Source: Mallotus nudiflorus
Taxonomy: Eukaryota > Streptophyta > Magnoliopsida > Malpighiales > Euphorbiaceae
Direction of reading: 5' to 3'
Length of the DNA stretch: 64,000 nucleotides
Assembly: GCA_947683625.1 (NCBI GenBank)
Contig: CANTUR010000069.1
Span: 1,302,001 to 1,366,000 of the forward strand
Shown here: piece by piece, positions 33,195 to 44,300 of the stretch
Position numbering within the stretch: the stretch's first letter is position 1
How the letters are laid out: every line of letters begins with the position of its first letter
Made by a program: the position numbers and the translations under genes
Notes under the pieces: generated by a model
Database searches by the model: none
Told to the model about the DNA's origin: nothing
What the model saw: only the letters and a program-made list of their open reading frames with translations

Positions 33195-33375
33195 ATAGCA
33201 ATGCTACCCTCACCTATTCAAAGAATTAAGTGCTAGGACCACTTAATTAATGTTGAAGCTTCCCTTACCTACTCAAGGTGTTGGGTATGATCACCTAATT
33301 AGTGTCGTTCAAAGTAGCAATGCTACCCTCATCTATTCAAAGTTTTAGGTAGTACTACGATCACCTAATTGGTGT
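33195..33375. repeat. Approximately 80-100 bp diverged tandem repeat
   Basis: GCAATGCTACCCTCACCTATTCAAAG, a partial copy CTTCCCTTACCTACTCAAGG, and GCAATGCTACCCTCATCTATTCAAAG are each followed by a TTAGGTA/TTGGGTA block and RATCACCTAATTRGTGT. Confidence 0.65.
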
Positions 33376-34249
33376 TATGGAATCATTAATTATGATTTTA
33401 ACTAATGCATGATTGTGATTATGATTGTGATTAATGCATAATGCGTTGTGTCTTCCTTCCTTTTTGATTTTATAGTAGTTGCTTCTTGTATTGGCTGGTT
33501 GCAGCTCAAATTCCTTCTTTTTTTATCTCCTTGTAGACACTTCTCAATTTTAATTGGTGATGATGACCTTTAGAGTTTTTATTAGTTGGTTATAGCTCAA
33601 AGTGTTTTTCTTATGGATGCTTCTCGATCTCGAATAGTGATGTTGAATTTTGTAATTAATGTTTTTATTGGTTGGTTGCAACTCAAAGTCTTGAGAAGGC
33701 ACATATGAACATGTGAAGAGCATGCATTTCAACTTTATTTATAAAGTATATTCAAAGAATTTATGCATTGAATTAGTCATGGTTAGCTGATCAGAGTGTT
33801 TCTATTGTTGAATTCTTGCAATTAATTCATTAATGCCAAGAGTCATATATGTTAGAGCTTTTAAGCTATCTTAACTATAATAATATTGAGTTAATACCAA
33901 ACTCATTAATTTGAAGACATAATCCATAACTCATGGTCAAGACTGTTTATATTACCGAGTGGAAAGTAAGCTTCCTAAATGAAACTTATAAAGAATGCAT
34001 ATGGATAGAATAAATTTTAATTGTCAAGAGGATTTTAAGTAAGGAAGTGATAACTGACCATACATTATTTATTTTTATTATTTTTATTTTAGGGATTTCC
34101 TTTCTTTAGTATCCCCTAGCTTTTCCGTATTACTTATTATGGATACAGCCAATAAATCTTTTAGACTACTTGTACTATACTTTTGGAGCATTAGAGTACT
34201 ATAAGCGACCTATATATTTATTTATTTTGTTTGGGACATGTAGCGGGTC

Positions 34250-35975
34250 TTTCCATTTTTGAGGAACATGGAAACTTTACCAAATAGGGACAAATGATTA
34301 GTTTTAGGGGGATGAGATGCTTTTGAATTTATGGAGTTGCACCCAATTTTTAGAAAATCGGGAAAAGAAAGGGACCACATTGGGTCACTCAGTGAGTATT
34401 ATCCCCAATAGAGATTCTAAAGTTCTAGGGATCGCATCTACTTTTTGACTATTTCTTATTATACAATATTTGGTTTATTGCTACCGCAACACCCTAGTTT
34501 TGGTAATAACCGTTTGTATAACATTCACACAATACATAAGATAGTATTAGATAATAAAGCTAAAAATTTTATTACACAACTTTCTTGATAAAATACATAT
34601 GAAAAAGGACAGATTGCAGTAAGATAAATCCAATATGATTGTTCTACAAAAATAACATAAACATTTACACAACTTGCTCAATTTCATGAATGATAGGATG
34701 ATTATGCTTGCAGTGATTATTTATGCTATGATGATGTATGATAATAATATAAAGGATGCATAAGGTCATCACTAGACCAAGAGCATGATGGCTTTATTCC
34801 ATGACATTAACTTTTTCATGTTATTGACATTTATGGTGTGATTTCATGATTCCAGAAATAGAGGATGCAGAATGATGATGTGAAATTAGCATAATAAAGC
34901 ATATATTATTAACATAGCATACAAGATTGCCAGTCTCATCACACAAGCACAACAATATTTCAGAATGCTAGCAATAGTAAAATAAACATGCTAAAATAAT
35001 TATGTGGTCCTCATACTTTACTAAGTTTATATGAGCTTTGAAGCTTTAGCTTCAAGAGAATATCAAGCTTTTCTCATCGAGAAGTTCAAAATGATAGCAG
35101 AGTGATGCTAGATTGTATAACTTTGAAGCATGCTTTGATAAAGATGAGGCTTTGTTTGGTGGAAAAGGGATCTAAAAACCTAAGGGAAAGGCAATGAGAG
35201 AGCAAAAACTATCTGGAAAAGGGTTTCCAGTGCCTTCGATCAAAATAATTTTTTAGTGTGTGTGTTTTTTCACTTGCTCCCCCCTCTAAAATAGGGCGTG
35301 AAGGGGTCTATTAATAAGGAAAATTAGGTAGAATAGGGTGGTAGGGGCGTGGTCACGTGCATATAATAAGGATTTTATATGTGCCCAAGCCAAGTGCGTG
35401 ACTTTCACGCGTATTTTGGCCTTCCATGCACACTTCTTGGGTTTTACACGTGATATTCTGGGGTTGGTTCCTAGGGTTTTTAGGTCTTTTAGATGTATTT
35501 CTAGAGTCTATTTTGCCAAATTTGTCATCAATTTTATCACATGACACCTGGGGGCATTTATGCACACTTATCAGTGATACACGTTGATACTCAAGTTATG
35601 TCAGACCATTCCAGGACCACTTCCAGAGGTTTTGGAGCCTTCTGGATGTGTTTCCAAAGTCTATTTTATTGAAATTGATTTTTATTTTTTCATGATGCTG
35701 GGTCCAGGTCTAACGAAATGCACATCTCCCAATAAGCTGAGTATTCTATGAGGAGTTTTCTCAAAATGAACCTCTTGCTATTATGATAATTTATATTTCA
35801 TAAGGTTAGAGCATAACTTAATGGATCAGTGATAGATTTTGCACACTGGTGGGGTCAATTAGGTATTTTAAGGTTGCACACTTCAGAGGTGTTACGAATG
35901 AGCAGACTCTAGTCATCTTGGAGATTCATTTCATGATTGGAACTTTTTGGGGATAGTTAAATTTGAGGTAAGATA
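34250..35975 (-). repeat. LTR B, Tat-like Ty3/gypsy (about 1.7 kb)
   Basis: Its 3' neighbour is a polypurine tract (minus-strand AAGGGGCAAC at about 35976-35990), which fixes the U3 start and the minus orientation. A TATTAATAG-type TATA lies at about 35308-35316 on the minus strand. Upstream of it (35345-35415) are several CACGTG/CACGCG-type motifs. A block near 34330 (GGAGTTGCACCC) matches the GAGGAGTTGCCACC block of LTR C. The left end is approximate. Confidence 0.6.
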
Positions 35976-36231
35976 GTTGCCCCTTGCTTCATGTGTGTTG
36001 TATAGCCACCTAGCACTAGTGTTAATACACGTGAAGCAAATGCAACGATGCAAAAAAAAAATGTTTTAGTAGGGAAAGAGGTACTTACTTGTGGGTTGTC
36101 TTTAGATGTCTTTGTTAAGATTTGACTGTTGTTGTTGCATTTTGTTTATTTCTATTGTTCTATGAATTGGTTGTCACACAAGGTGCTATTTAGGACATAT
36201 GCAAGCTTGTGATTCATGCAAAGTTCATTAG

Positions 36232-36820
36232 GGTTTATGTGGTTATAACCTTCTTAGGTGTCATGTAAATGAGGATGCTACTAAGCAAAAAGAGATGCGA
36301 CTATAACCTTCTTTGTTGTCGCACAAATGAACATGTGACTATAAGCTTTTTAGATGTCACGTGACTGGCCATGTGGTTATAACCTTCTTAGCTGTCACAT
36401 GAATGAACATGCTACTAAGCAAAATGTGATGCAACTATAACCTTTTTAGTTGTCATGTAAATGAACATGCAACTATAACCTTCTTGGGTGTCATGCAAAA
36501 TGAACATGTGACTATAACCTTCTTATGTGTCACACAAATGAACATGATATTATAACTTTCTCAGGTGTCACATGAATGAACATGTGATTATAAGCTTCTT
36601 AGGTATCATGTGAATGAACATGCAGTTAAGCAATGAAAATGCAACTATAACCTTCTTAGGTGTCATGCAAAATAAGGATGTTACTAAGCAAAAAGACGTG
36701 CCACTATAACCTTTTTAGGTGTCACGCAAATGAACTTGAGACTATAACCTTTTTAGGTGTCATATGAAATGAACATGTAACTATAACCTTCTTAGGTGTC
36801 ACACGAAATGATCGTGCGAT
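36232..36820. repeat. 37-40 bp tandem array, about 13 copies
   Basis: CTATAACCTTCTTAGGTGTC recurs at about 36243, 36303, 36342, 36379, 36434, 36473, 36513, 36553, 36590, 36645, 36706, 36743 and 36780, followed by CRYGNAAATGAACATG. Most steps are 37-40 bp; longer steps carry an extra CTAAGCAAAAWGTGATG insert. Confidence 0.9.
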
Positions 36821-36824
36821 TAAG

Positions 36825-37040
36825 TAATGAAAATGCTTTTAAGTAGTGTGGATGCTCTTAAGCAATGTGAGGATGCTTCTTAGTAGTGAAAGTGCTTCTA
36901 AGCAAATTAGAAGATGCTTTTTAGTAGTGAAAGTTCTTCTAATCAAATGATAAGATGCTTCTAAGTAATTAAAGTGCTTCTAAGCAATGTGAATGCTCCT
37001 AAGCAATGAGTGTGAGTGCTTCAAAGCAATGAGACTGCTT
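36825..37040. repeat. About 20-bp tandem array
   Basis: GTGCTTCTAAGCAATGTGAA-like units recur about ten times with drift, directly after the 38-bp array and seemingly derived from its CTAAGCAAA insert. Confidence 0.75.
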
Positions 37041-37339
37041 CTAAGTAATATAAATGAGGTAGTAGTAATGATGCAGTGATGATGCACTAATGATGTTGTT
37101 ATTTATCATGTTGAGGATGCTATTTTGATGATTTGGAAAGAGATATCCTTACAGTGGATTTTCCTTGCTCTTCTTCTTTTGTGCGATGTTGAATTTTTTA
37201 AAAAAGGCAGTATGCGCACAATGTCTTTAGAAAAATGGAGTCCACATCTGTGTACTTTTATATGATAATGGTGCATGTCTTATACTTAAATGGAAGTTTA
37301 GGACCGTAGAAGTGAGTGTGCGTAAAATCATAAAGGAGC

Positions 37340-37478
37340 GCGTGAAAGGAGGAAGTGCGCGTGACTACGTGTGGAAGGCTTGTGATCACGCACTTATGCA
37401 TGTGGTCACATGTTTGGTGCATGGTCACGCGCATGGTGCATGGTCACACACTTTCTCCCCTCCGGGCCTATTTAAATA
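37340..37478 (+). promoter_or_regulatory. Promoter of antisense PMD gene remnant
   Basis: TATTTAAATA at 37469-37478 lies 133 bp before the ATG at 37611. Upstream (37340-37450) are five GTCAC/CACGYG-type motifs: GCGCGTGAC, GATCACGCAC, GGTCACATG, GGTCACGCGCATG and GGTCACACAC. The same kind of motif (GGTCACGTGCATA, TTTCACGCG) lies in LTR B upstream of its TATA box. Confidence 0.5.
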
Positions 37479-37610
37479 GATGTTTTAGAGGTTTGGGGAG
37501 TCTTTGTCTGGACTTCTTTGAGTGTTTTTTGACTTTTCTTTACCCTTTTTGTGTTTCAAGTGCTATCTGCTATATTTTTATTTCTATACTTCCATTTTCT
37601 TCTATGTAAA

Positions 37611-39557
37611 ATGGAATTCCCCAACATTCCTGAGGGTCTAAAGGACATTTTTATTGATGTTGATATTAACCTTAAGGGTGACTTTGCAGAGGCCACTAGA
37701 GCTGGGACGTCCACTACAGGGACTAGCACATATAGTGCTCAAAGTTCTTAGCCATCTAGGCTTTCTTGGGGAGATCAAATCCTTATTATTTATAGCTTGG
37801 AGGCTCATGCTTGGGTGCATCATCATCCTAAGGTAGGTCTCTCTTTGCCCTTATTTTTTGAAGCTTGTTCATTGGCTGCTTTGTTATTTGTTTTACTTAT
37901 GAGGTTGTTGTAGCTGTAGCTCTTGCTATAATTATTTGTCTAACTTTATTGTAAATATTGATGGCTGATAGCTCTTGCTTTATTTTGATTGTGTGATTGT
38001 TTGCTTACCGTGATGCTTTACTTTTTGGCTTTTGTTATTAATCCTGTTAAATGACAAAGAGAGATAGATATGTTGGTATTTTGTAGATGTATAAATGTTT
38101 AATAGCGTACCTATTATTTGTAACCTCGTAGGTATGTCATTATATTGTCTAATAGTTTCAACAGAGGTAGCATGTATTATCAAGGTTTCCCAATGTGTGT
38201 GAAGTAGATGATTGCTGGGAAGGGCTTTGATGGAGTCATTGCTGCATTATCTTATGACTCTTATGTGTCGAGTTAGATTTCCATGTTTGCATTAATAAAG
38301 CAGTGGATGGACACAACATATACTTTCCATCTACTTGTCGAGGAGATGACTATTACCCCTTTGGATTTTGCCTCTATTACGAGCTTGAGATTTTCTGGAG
38401 AGCCTATTCCTTTCAATGAGGAAGACTATTTTACTGCTTTGGCGAGGAGGCACCTCATGATGGATTTTCTTGGGGTAGTCACACCTAAGAAGTATGGTTG
38501 CCCGTATATCACTCAATACACAGAGTTTATTTCTTTTATGCAAACTTTGTATAATGATGGTCATTTCTTAGCAGAGTAGTTGGCTAGCTACTTTTTTATT
38601 TTATTTTCTAAGTGTTGTTATATTTTCAAACCTTCAGGTACAGGTGATCAATGACTATTGTGTATCTTAAGACATCTAGATGGTTTATCGGGCTATTTGT
38701 AGGGCACTACTGCCTTTGCTCATATGTACTCAAGCCCTGACATAGCATGCTAGGGTGGCTTAAGGATCTGTGGATGCTTGTTCATGTTGGATGTGAGTAG
38801 GAGTTATGTTGTCTGTTCCTTTACTTTTGGGTTTATTATTTTTAACCCTTTGATTTTAATAGATTTGGGTATATGGGTTTGGGATTCTCCTCCGTCTGTC
38901 CATCAAGCATTTTTAGGAGGAAGGCTTCCCTTATTATCCTTGTCGAATAAGGAAGACTACTGATTTGATTGAGGATTGCAAGGTAGCTAAAGATCATATA
39001 GGGAAGCTATCCCCTAATAAGGTATGTTTTCTTTTTGTGTTGGTAGTTTCTTTATTAGGGATCTTTTTTTATTGTTGCCCTTTGAGCATATCTTTCTTCG
39101 CTGGTGGGTGGCGAGATCTTATTGAATGGCAGAGATGGTGGCTACATGGCAACTGATGGAGAGACGAGTGTTGCTCTTTGGCCTCATTGATAGAGTGTGG
39201 TATTTAGGCGAGTGACTCCATCATTGGTGGGATGGCCCATATATAAGGAGAGTTCTTGTACCTCCCCTTAGTGACATGTTCTAGGGTCATGAGCTTTATG
39301 GTGATGATCTTGCTACTGTTATGATAGGATTCCCCTCTAAGAGCCTCTTAGAGAGTGCGGGTTTGCCTTATGCTGATGTATTGATCCCTTCGCTGATTGA
39401 TGTTATAGCTAGTGGGACCTTTCCTTCACCTCCTCCTTCACAGGAAAATGCATCTCGTCCTTTGAGTTTGAGGATAAGGCCATCACACGGGTCATTGAGA
39501 GTTGCTTCTTCTAATATGATAAGCCTTTATTCATGTTTTGGTGCAAGCATGCAGTAA
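37611..39557 (+). pseudogene. Plant mobile domain (PMD) gene remnant, antisense to its Tat host
   Basis: A first exon from ATG 37611 encodes MEFPNIPEGLKDIFIDVDIN and continues to HAWVHHHPK with a good donor AAG/GTAGGT at 37833. An in-frame TAG at 37749 breaks it. A second exon (about 38165-38579, acceptor TTTCAACAG) encodes GKGFDGVIAALSYDSYVSS, a stop, then MFALIKQWMDTTYTFHLLVE and EMTITPLDFASITSLRFSGE, the core pattern of the plant mobile domain (ALVERW...ETHTFHL...EATITLQDV...GL). MVYRAICRA at about 38680 and further pieces to 39557 continue it. Function of PMD proteins in transposons is unknown. The gene is plus-strand while LTR B and its tract are minus, so it is an antisense accessory frame between 3' LTR and where pol should be. 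Confidence 0.6.
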
Positions 39558-40640
39558 ACTTTATAAGTAATAAATTGTAATTGTCGTGAGTTATGAGAGC
39601 TTATCTGTAGCAATGTCGAAGGAGATCCAAATCTTATTTTAAAGAGGATAAGGGTACATTCTGTATTGAGGCAAGTTCCTATGCTAGTGGTATGGCTTCT
39701 TATAGTACTATTCTTAAGGATTCGACAATTCAACCATCTTTTTCTTTACATGGGATAGATATCTTTGGTAGAGTAGTGAGTTTTGATTTTCCTAGACCTA
39801 GCTTCCCTTAGTCGAGTGTTGCTCTTGCTAATGCTACCCATGTTCGTGTTCTCCACTTATTCTCCACTTATTCTTGTCTATGTTTCATTTATTTAGTGAG
39901 TAGTGTTTGACTTATTTGCTTGCTTTTATAGATTTTTGTGTCCTTTGATCAATACTGGTATCCTAATGCAAGGAGTGCGCAACAGTGCTTTTTGGAGTTT
40001 GCTACCACTTAAAGGGTATGCCTTCTTTAGTGTACCCATTTATTTTATGCACATGCTTTATGTATGAGTGTATGATATGCAATATGTAGTATAGGTTAAG
40101 CATCATCCCATTAGTTATAAATGAGAGCGAGAGCATGCAACTTATCATGACTGCATCAGTGAGCTGGATTCATAGCTATCATCCTTTACGATGAACGATG
40201 ACGAGTCAGGACCAAACGAGGGGGATGTTTGAGCAGGATTAGTGTGATTGCTTTTGATGACAACCACGACCGATGTAGTTGTTTTAGGAGTTAGGTGTAG
40301 GACTTTTGGCTTGTGGTTTGCATTGTTGTATTATTTTCTCGAGGTTATGGACTCTAGGTGTTGTATCCGGGCATTTGTCCTGCATGCTGTATGATGCTTG
40401 TATAATGATGACTGTATATGCTTCTTGCTATGTATCATTGATGATGATGTTTGCTATTACTATTGTCTGCCTCTTTTCCCTTTTTTGCCTAAGGCATCCC
40501 CTTTTGGAGCTTTTCGCACATAGTTGGGTTTTCTTTTTCTTCCCTTTTTTGCCTAGGGTGTCTCCTTTCAGATTTCTTCATGCCTAACTGGGCTTTTTTT
40601 TCGGCTTTAACGATAGCAGCTAGTCTCGAGGAGAGAGCTT
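39558..40640. other. Downstream flank of the PMD remnant
   Basis: No gene is supported. A two-copy repeat TTTTTTGCCTARGGYRTCYCCTTT lies at 40483 and 40547 (64-bp period). Pol of the Tat-like element would be expected beyond this point but is not present. Confidence 0.4.
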
Positions 40641-43487
40641 AAAGAAGATGGTAAGAACCATGGTCATGTAATGAAGAAAAATGTAAAGCATGCTTAATGC
40701 AATTCATGATGATAAAAATGTTTTGCACTTTTCAAAGACATTTTGCATAAATTGACAATCATTTTTGTTTTATCAAAATCATTTAAGAAAAGCACATGTG
40801 CGTTCGTACAAATTTCGAACTTGAGGTTACCCCTGTCCTTAACTAGCCTTCTCAGGTTTTCTAGTTAAGTATTTTCTCTTTTTCCTTAATTTTTTCCTAA
40901 AAATTTTGTTTATTTATTGTTGTTATAATAGTTGAAGATATTTATTGTTTGATTTAACAAGAATTGGAGATTTTTAGTTCATAATTATTCACTTGAAAAA
41001 AAAAGTCTTAAAATAAAAAATATCGTTGACAAAAAAAAAAATTAAAATTAACTTTTCTAATTTTTTTTTTCAAATACAAACCACTCTCTTTGTCACCTTT
41101 ATTTTTAAGGTTATTTTTTTAAACTTTTTTTTTTCCTTTTTACCAATTTTTTTAACTTTTTTTCTCAACATTATATTTGTCCTCTTTTTGTCAACATTTT
41201 TTTTGCTTTATACTATTTTCATTTATTTTTTTCTCAAAGTTTTTTTAGTCATAAAATTTTTCTAAAATTGTTTTCTATTGTCTTCCTTTTTTTTTTTTAT
41301 CAAATTTTTTCTAAACAATTTTTTTTTTCAATTTTTATGGTACTATCTTTATCTTTTTTTTTTCTCAGTATTTTTTATACTATCTTCATATTTTTTTCTC
41401 AACTTTTTTTTCCTAAATTTTTTTTCTACTCTCTTCCTTTTTTTTCCTCTCAATTTTTTTGCAAAACATCTTTTTCAATTTTTATGGTATTATCTTTATC
41501 TTTTGTTTTGCTCAACATTTTTTTTATTTTTAAAGTATTGTCTTTATTTTATTCTCAATATTTTATTTTCAAAATTTTTTTTTATCTTAAAACTTCTTTT
41601 TTTTTTTCAAATGAATAATTATGAACTAAATATCTTTCAATTGTTTTTAAATAATAAATAACTTCAAATGTTGTAAGAGCAATAAATAAATAAAATTTTC
41701 TCATTTTATATTCTTAAAGAATAAGGATTTTTTTTACTTTAATTTTTTTATTAAAATGTCGAACAACTTTTTTAAATAAAAAAATAATTTTGATACTTAT
41801 TGATCATTGTTAATATGTAACAAGTTTATAATTCATATGATGTATTTACAAACTAAAAAAATCAACAAATTTTTATAGTTGTTGATTGTTGTTAATTTTT
41901 CTTGATTTTTATTGTTTTTTAATTATTTTTTCATTATTAATAATAAAATTAAGGCTATAAATAAAATTTTATCTTTTATTAGCATTAACGATAAAAAAAA
42001 TAATTTTTTTGATATATTTTATAATGTTTTTTTTATTATTTCTTGTTGTTATTTTTTATATTTTTAACAAAAATTAACAAACATCAACAAGAATTGTAGT
42101 TGTCCATGTTTATTGATTTTTGTTGTTGTTTCATTATTAATAATAAAATTAAAGCCATAAATACAATTTGTACTTTTATCAGTATCAATAATAAAAATAA
42201 TTATTTATTTGACATATTTCATAATTTGTTGTTGTTTTTGTTGAAAAAAATAATTACTGAATCCTATGGATAATTTTTACTATAATTAGTTTAATTTCTA
42301 AATTCTAAGCAATTATGAAAAAAATAATTATTGAAGACTATGGATAATTTTTAATTTAATTAGCTTAATTTTTATATTAAATAATAGTAAGTTTTAAAAT
42401 TTAAAAATAATTATTTAGAATATAAAATTAAATTATTTAAAATATACAAGCTAAATAAATACATATTACAGGAAAAAATGAAAAAAAGACAGAAAATACC
42501 GATTTTACAAAATGAAAATAGAAGCAAAAGTGGCCAAAAGTGAGAAGAAAAAAAACAAAAGTGAAAGAAAAAGCCCAGGTCACGAAAGAAAGAAAGAATG
42601 TAAAATTGGAAATGTAGTATATTTCCTCAAGTTTTTTCATGGTTGAGAATACCGAAGTTAAGGGCATGAAATAACTAAAGTCTGTTTGTTTGGGCAAAAA
42701 TAAAGGGATAATTACATGGAGCATCAAATTTGACCAAAATGTTTTGAGAGAATATTATAAATGGGTCTAGTGTGACCAATACCTTTCTTTTTTAGTTTTC
42801 TTTGTTTTTGCTTTTCAAAAGTGTCCTCCGTATTTTCAATCCTCAAGTTTGACATTTTTCCGTGTGTTTGTTTTTCATTTTTGGCCCTTGTTTTTTTTTT
42901 AGGTTTTAAATTTTTTTCTATAAGTTTTTTTTGTTAACTATTTACTATTTTTGATGTCATCTTTTAATTGAAATGTATTATATTTATTTATTTAATTTAA
43001 GTATTCTGTACAAATTTAATTTTTAGTTTAATCAGCATAATTTTTTCTTGGACCTTTAAAATTAATTATTTTATTTTCAATTAAAATTTTTACTTTTATT
43101 AGTATTAATAATAAATTTAAGAATTTTTTTGATACATTACATAATTGTTGTTGTTGTTTTTGTTATGTTTTGTTGTTTTAGTTAAGTTGATTATATGCAT
43201 TTCTTGTTGTTGTTTGTTGCCTTTAGTTTATTGTTTGTTGTTATTGTTGTTTGTTGTTTTTTCTATTATTGTTTTTTTGTTGTTTTTCGATTTTTTTTTG
43301 TTGCGTTTTGATTGTTGCTTTTTGTTTTTGTTTTTTAATTTTTAGTATTTTTTTAATAAGAAAAGTTGTTTTTCAATTGTTATTTGTTGTTTTTTCAGTT
43401 ATTTTTTTGTTATTTTTTTTATTGTTGCCTCTTTTTGCTTTTTTATTTTTTAGTATTGTTACTTTTTATTGCTTTTTTTGTTGATGT
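40641..43487. other. T-rich low-complexity DNA
   Basis: Long T runs with scattered A and C produce open frames of up to 127 codons (41026-41661, 43145-43484) made almost only of Phe, Leu, Ser, Ile and Val; these are not genes. Related blocks containing CATTATTAATAATAAAATTAA occur at about 41930, 42130 and, more diverged, 43100. A 69-bp direct repeat (AATAATTAYTGAA...TATGGATAATTTTTA) lies at 42247 and 42316. Confidence 0.6.
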
Positions 43488-44285
43488 TGCACTAAAATCC
43501 CTTCATTAGAAGATCTCGATATAGCCTAGTGTTATGGTTTAGTCAAACTCTAATAGTTAAATCATATGACTTCATCTCATGTTCTATTCTTGATAAGATA
43601 TAACCAACACTAAAACCCTTTTAGTTCGTGTCATATTTGTCCTAGCCAGGAACATATTAATCAAGAATGAACTTAAATAGCATATGTAATGAATCCCATA
43701 TTAGTTGAACACTTATCCCTACACTTAACCGACTAGAGCCACCATACACCATATACCCATGTATGATTAACACAAGTATATTAGTAATAAACCCTAACCA
43801 CTTAAATGTGGATGACTGTGTCACCTCAGGTCAAAGGACTATGTGCACCATTATGACCTAGATTATGATTGTTGATTGTAAGTGAATATCCACGCAATCA
43901 TAAATCTAATGTCACGTTTGATCCACCCATCTCAATAGTATCCACATGTCTATTCTGATATCTTATATCAAGTAGTATGAGACTCACTGCCTCCCACTAT
44001 TAGTATCACATATTAATCAAGGAAAATAGATAGAGGTGATAGTCTAATTAATATTACCCAAATATTAATTAATTGACTATAACCAATTTTATGGCATATG
44101 TACTAAATAAATTTACATTTCATATTATAAACTCTTGATACTAAATTTATTTAAGATTATGCCAATGGATAAATATTCAATTAAATAAATACTTTAAATA
44201 ATATAATATTATTTTATTGCCATTTAGGATAATTTATAATGTCAAATATATGATTGGCCTCTAGGGCATACATCCTATGCTAACA
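43488..44285 (-). repeat. 3' LTR of copia, truncated
   Basis: Only the U3-side 798 bp remain. On the minus strand it starts TGTTAGCATAGG next to the polypurine tract. Homology with the 5' LTR begins abruptly at TGCACTAAAATCCC (43488 and 63600); the R-U5 portion present at 62102-63599 is missing and replaced by T-rich DNA. Confidence 0.85.
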
Positions 44286-44300
44286 ATCTCCCAGTTGCAC
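44286..44300 (-). promoter_or_regulatory. Polypurine tract of copia
   Basis: The minus strand reads GCAACTGGGAGATTG immediately before the LTR start TGTTAGC, the common copia form. Confidence 0.88.

Larger units (their letters stand above)
32430..34250 (-). other. 3' region of Tat-like copy A with tandem repeats
   Basis: After the LTR end, GTATAGCCTCCTAGCACTAATGTCAATACAC matches 36000-36035 beside LTR B. There follow several repeat families: 30-34 bp ATGCAATTT...ATTCATG units (32655-33070), 80-100 bp CAATGCTACCCTCACCTATTCAAAG units (33195-33375) and TTGGTTGCAACTCAAAGT units (33490-33690). No gene. Confidence 0.55.
35976..37330 (-). other. 3' region of Tat-like element B with tandem arrays
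   Basis: This non-coding region begins with a polypurine tract and GTATAGCCACCTAGCACTAGTG, then holds two tandem arrays (36232-36820 and 36825-37040), then spacer up to the antisense promoter. Hypervariable, repeat-rich regions next to the 3' LTR are a described feature of Tat elements. Confidence 0.55.

Noticed and set aside
36232..37040. CRISPR-like array of regularly spaced repeats
   Set aside because: Units are contiguous diverged tandem repeats without unique spacers, in plant retrotransposon DNA.
37355..37609. 84-codon plus-strand frame before the PMD ATG
   Set aside because: It covers the promoter and TATA region and is better explained as untranslated leader.
37334..39557. Host gene encoding a PMD protein (MAIN/MAIL type)
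   Set aside because: Several stops, the surrounding LTR, polypurine tract and tandem arrays, and its antisense position favour a retrotransposon-borne accessory frame. A captured host fragment cannot be fully excluded.
41026..41661. Three overlapping plus-strand frames of 79-127 codons, rich in Phe and Leu, looking like membrane proteins
   Set aside because: Low-complexity T-rich DNA with no codon structure; several frames are open at once.
43145..43484. Hydrophobic plus-strand frames resembling small membrane proteins
   Set aside because: (GTTGTT)n/T-rich repeat; composition alone explains them.
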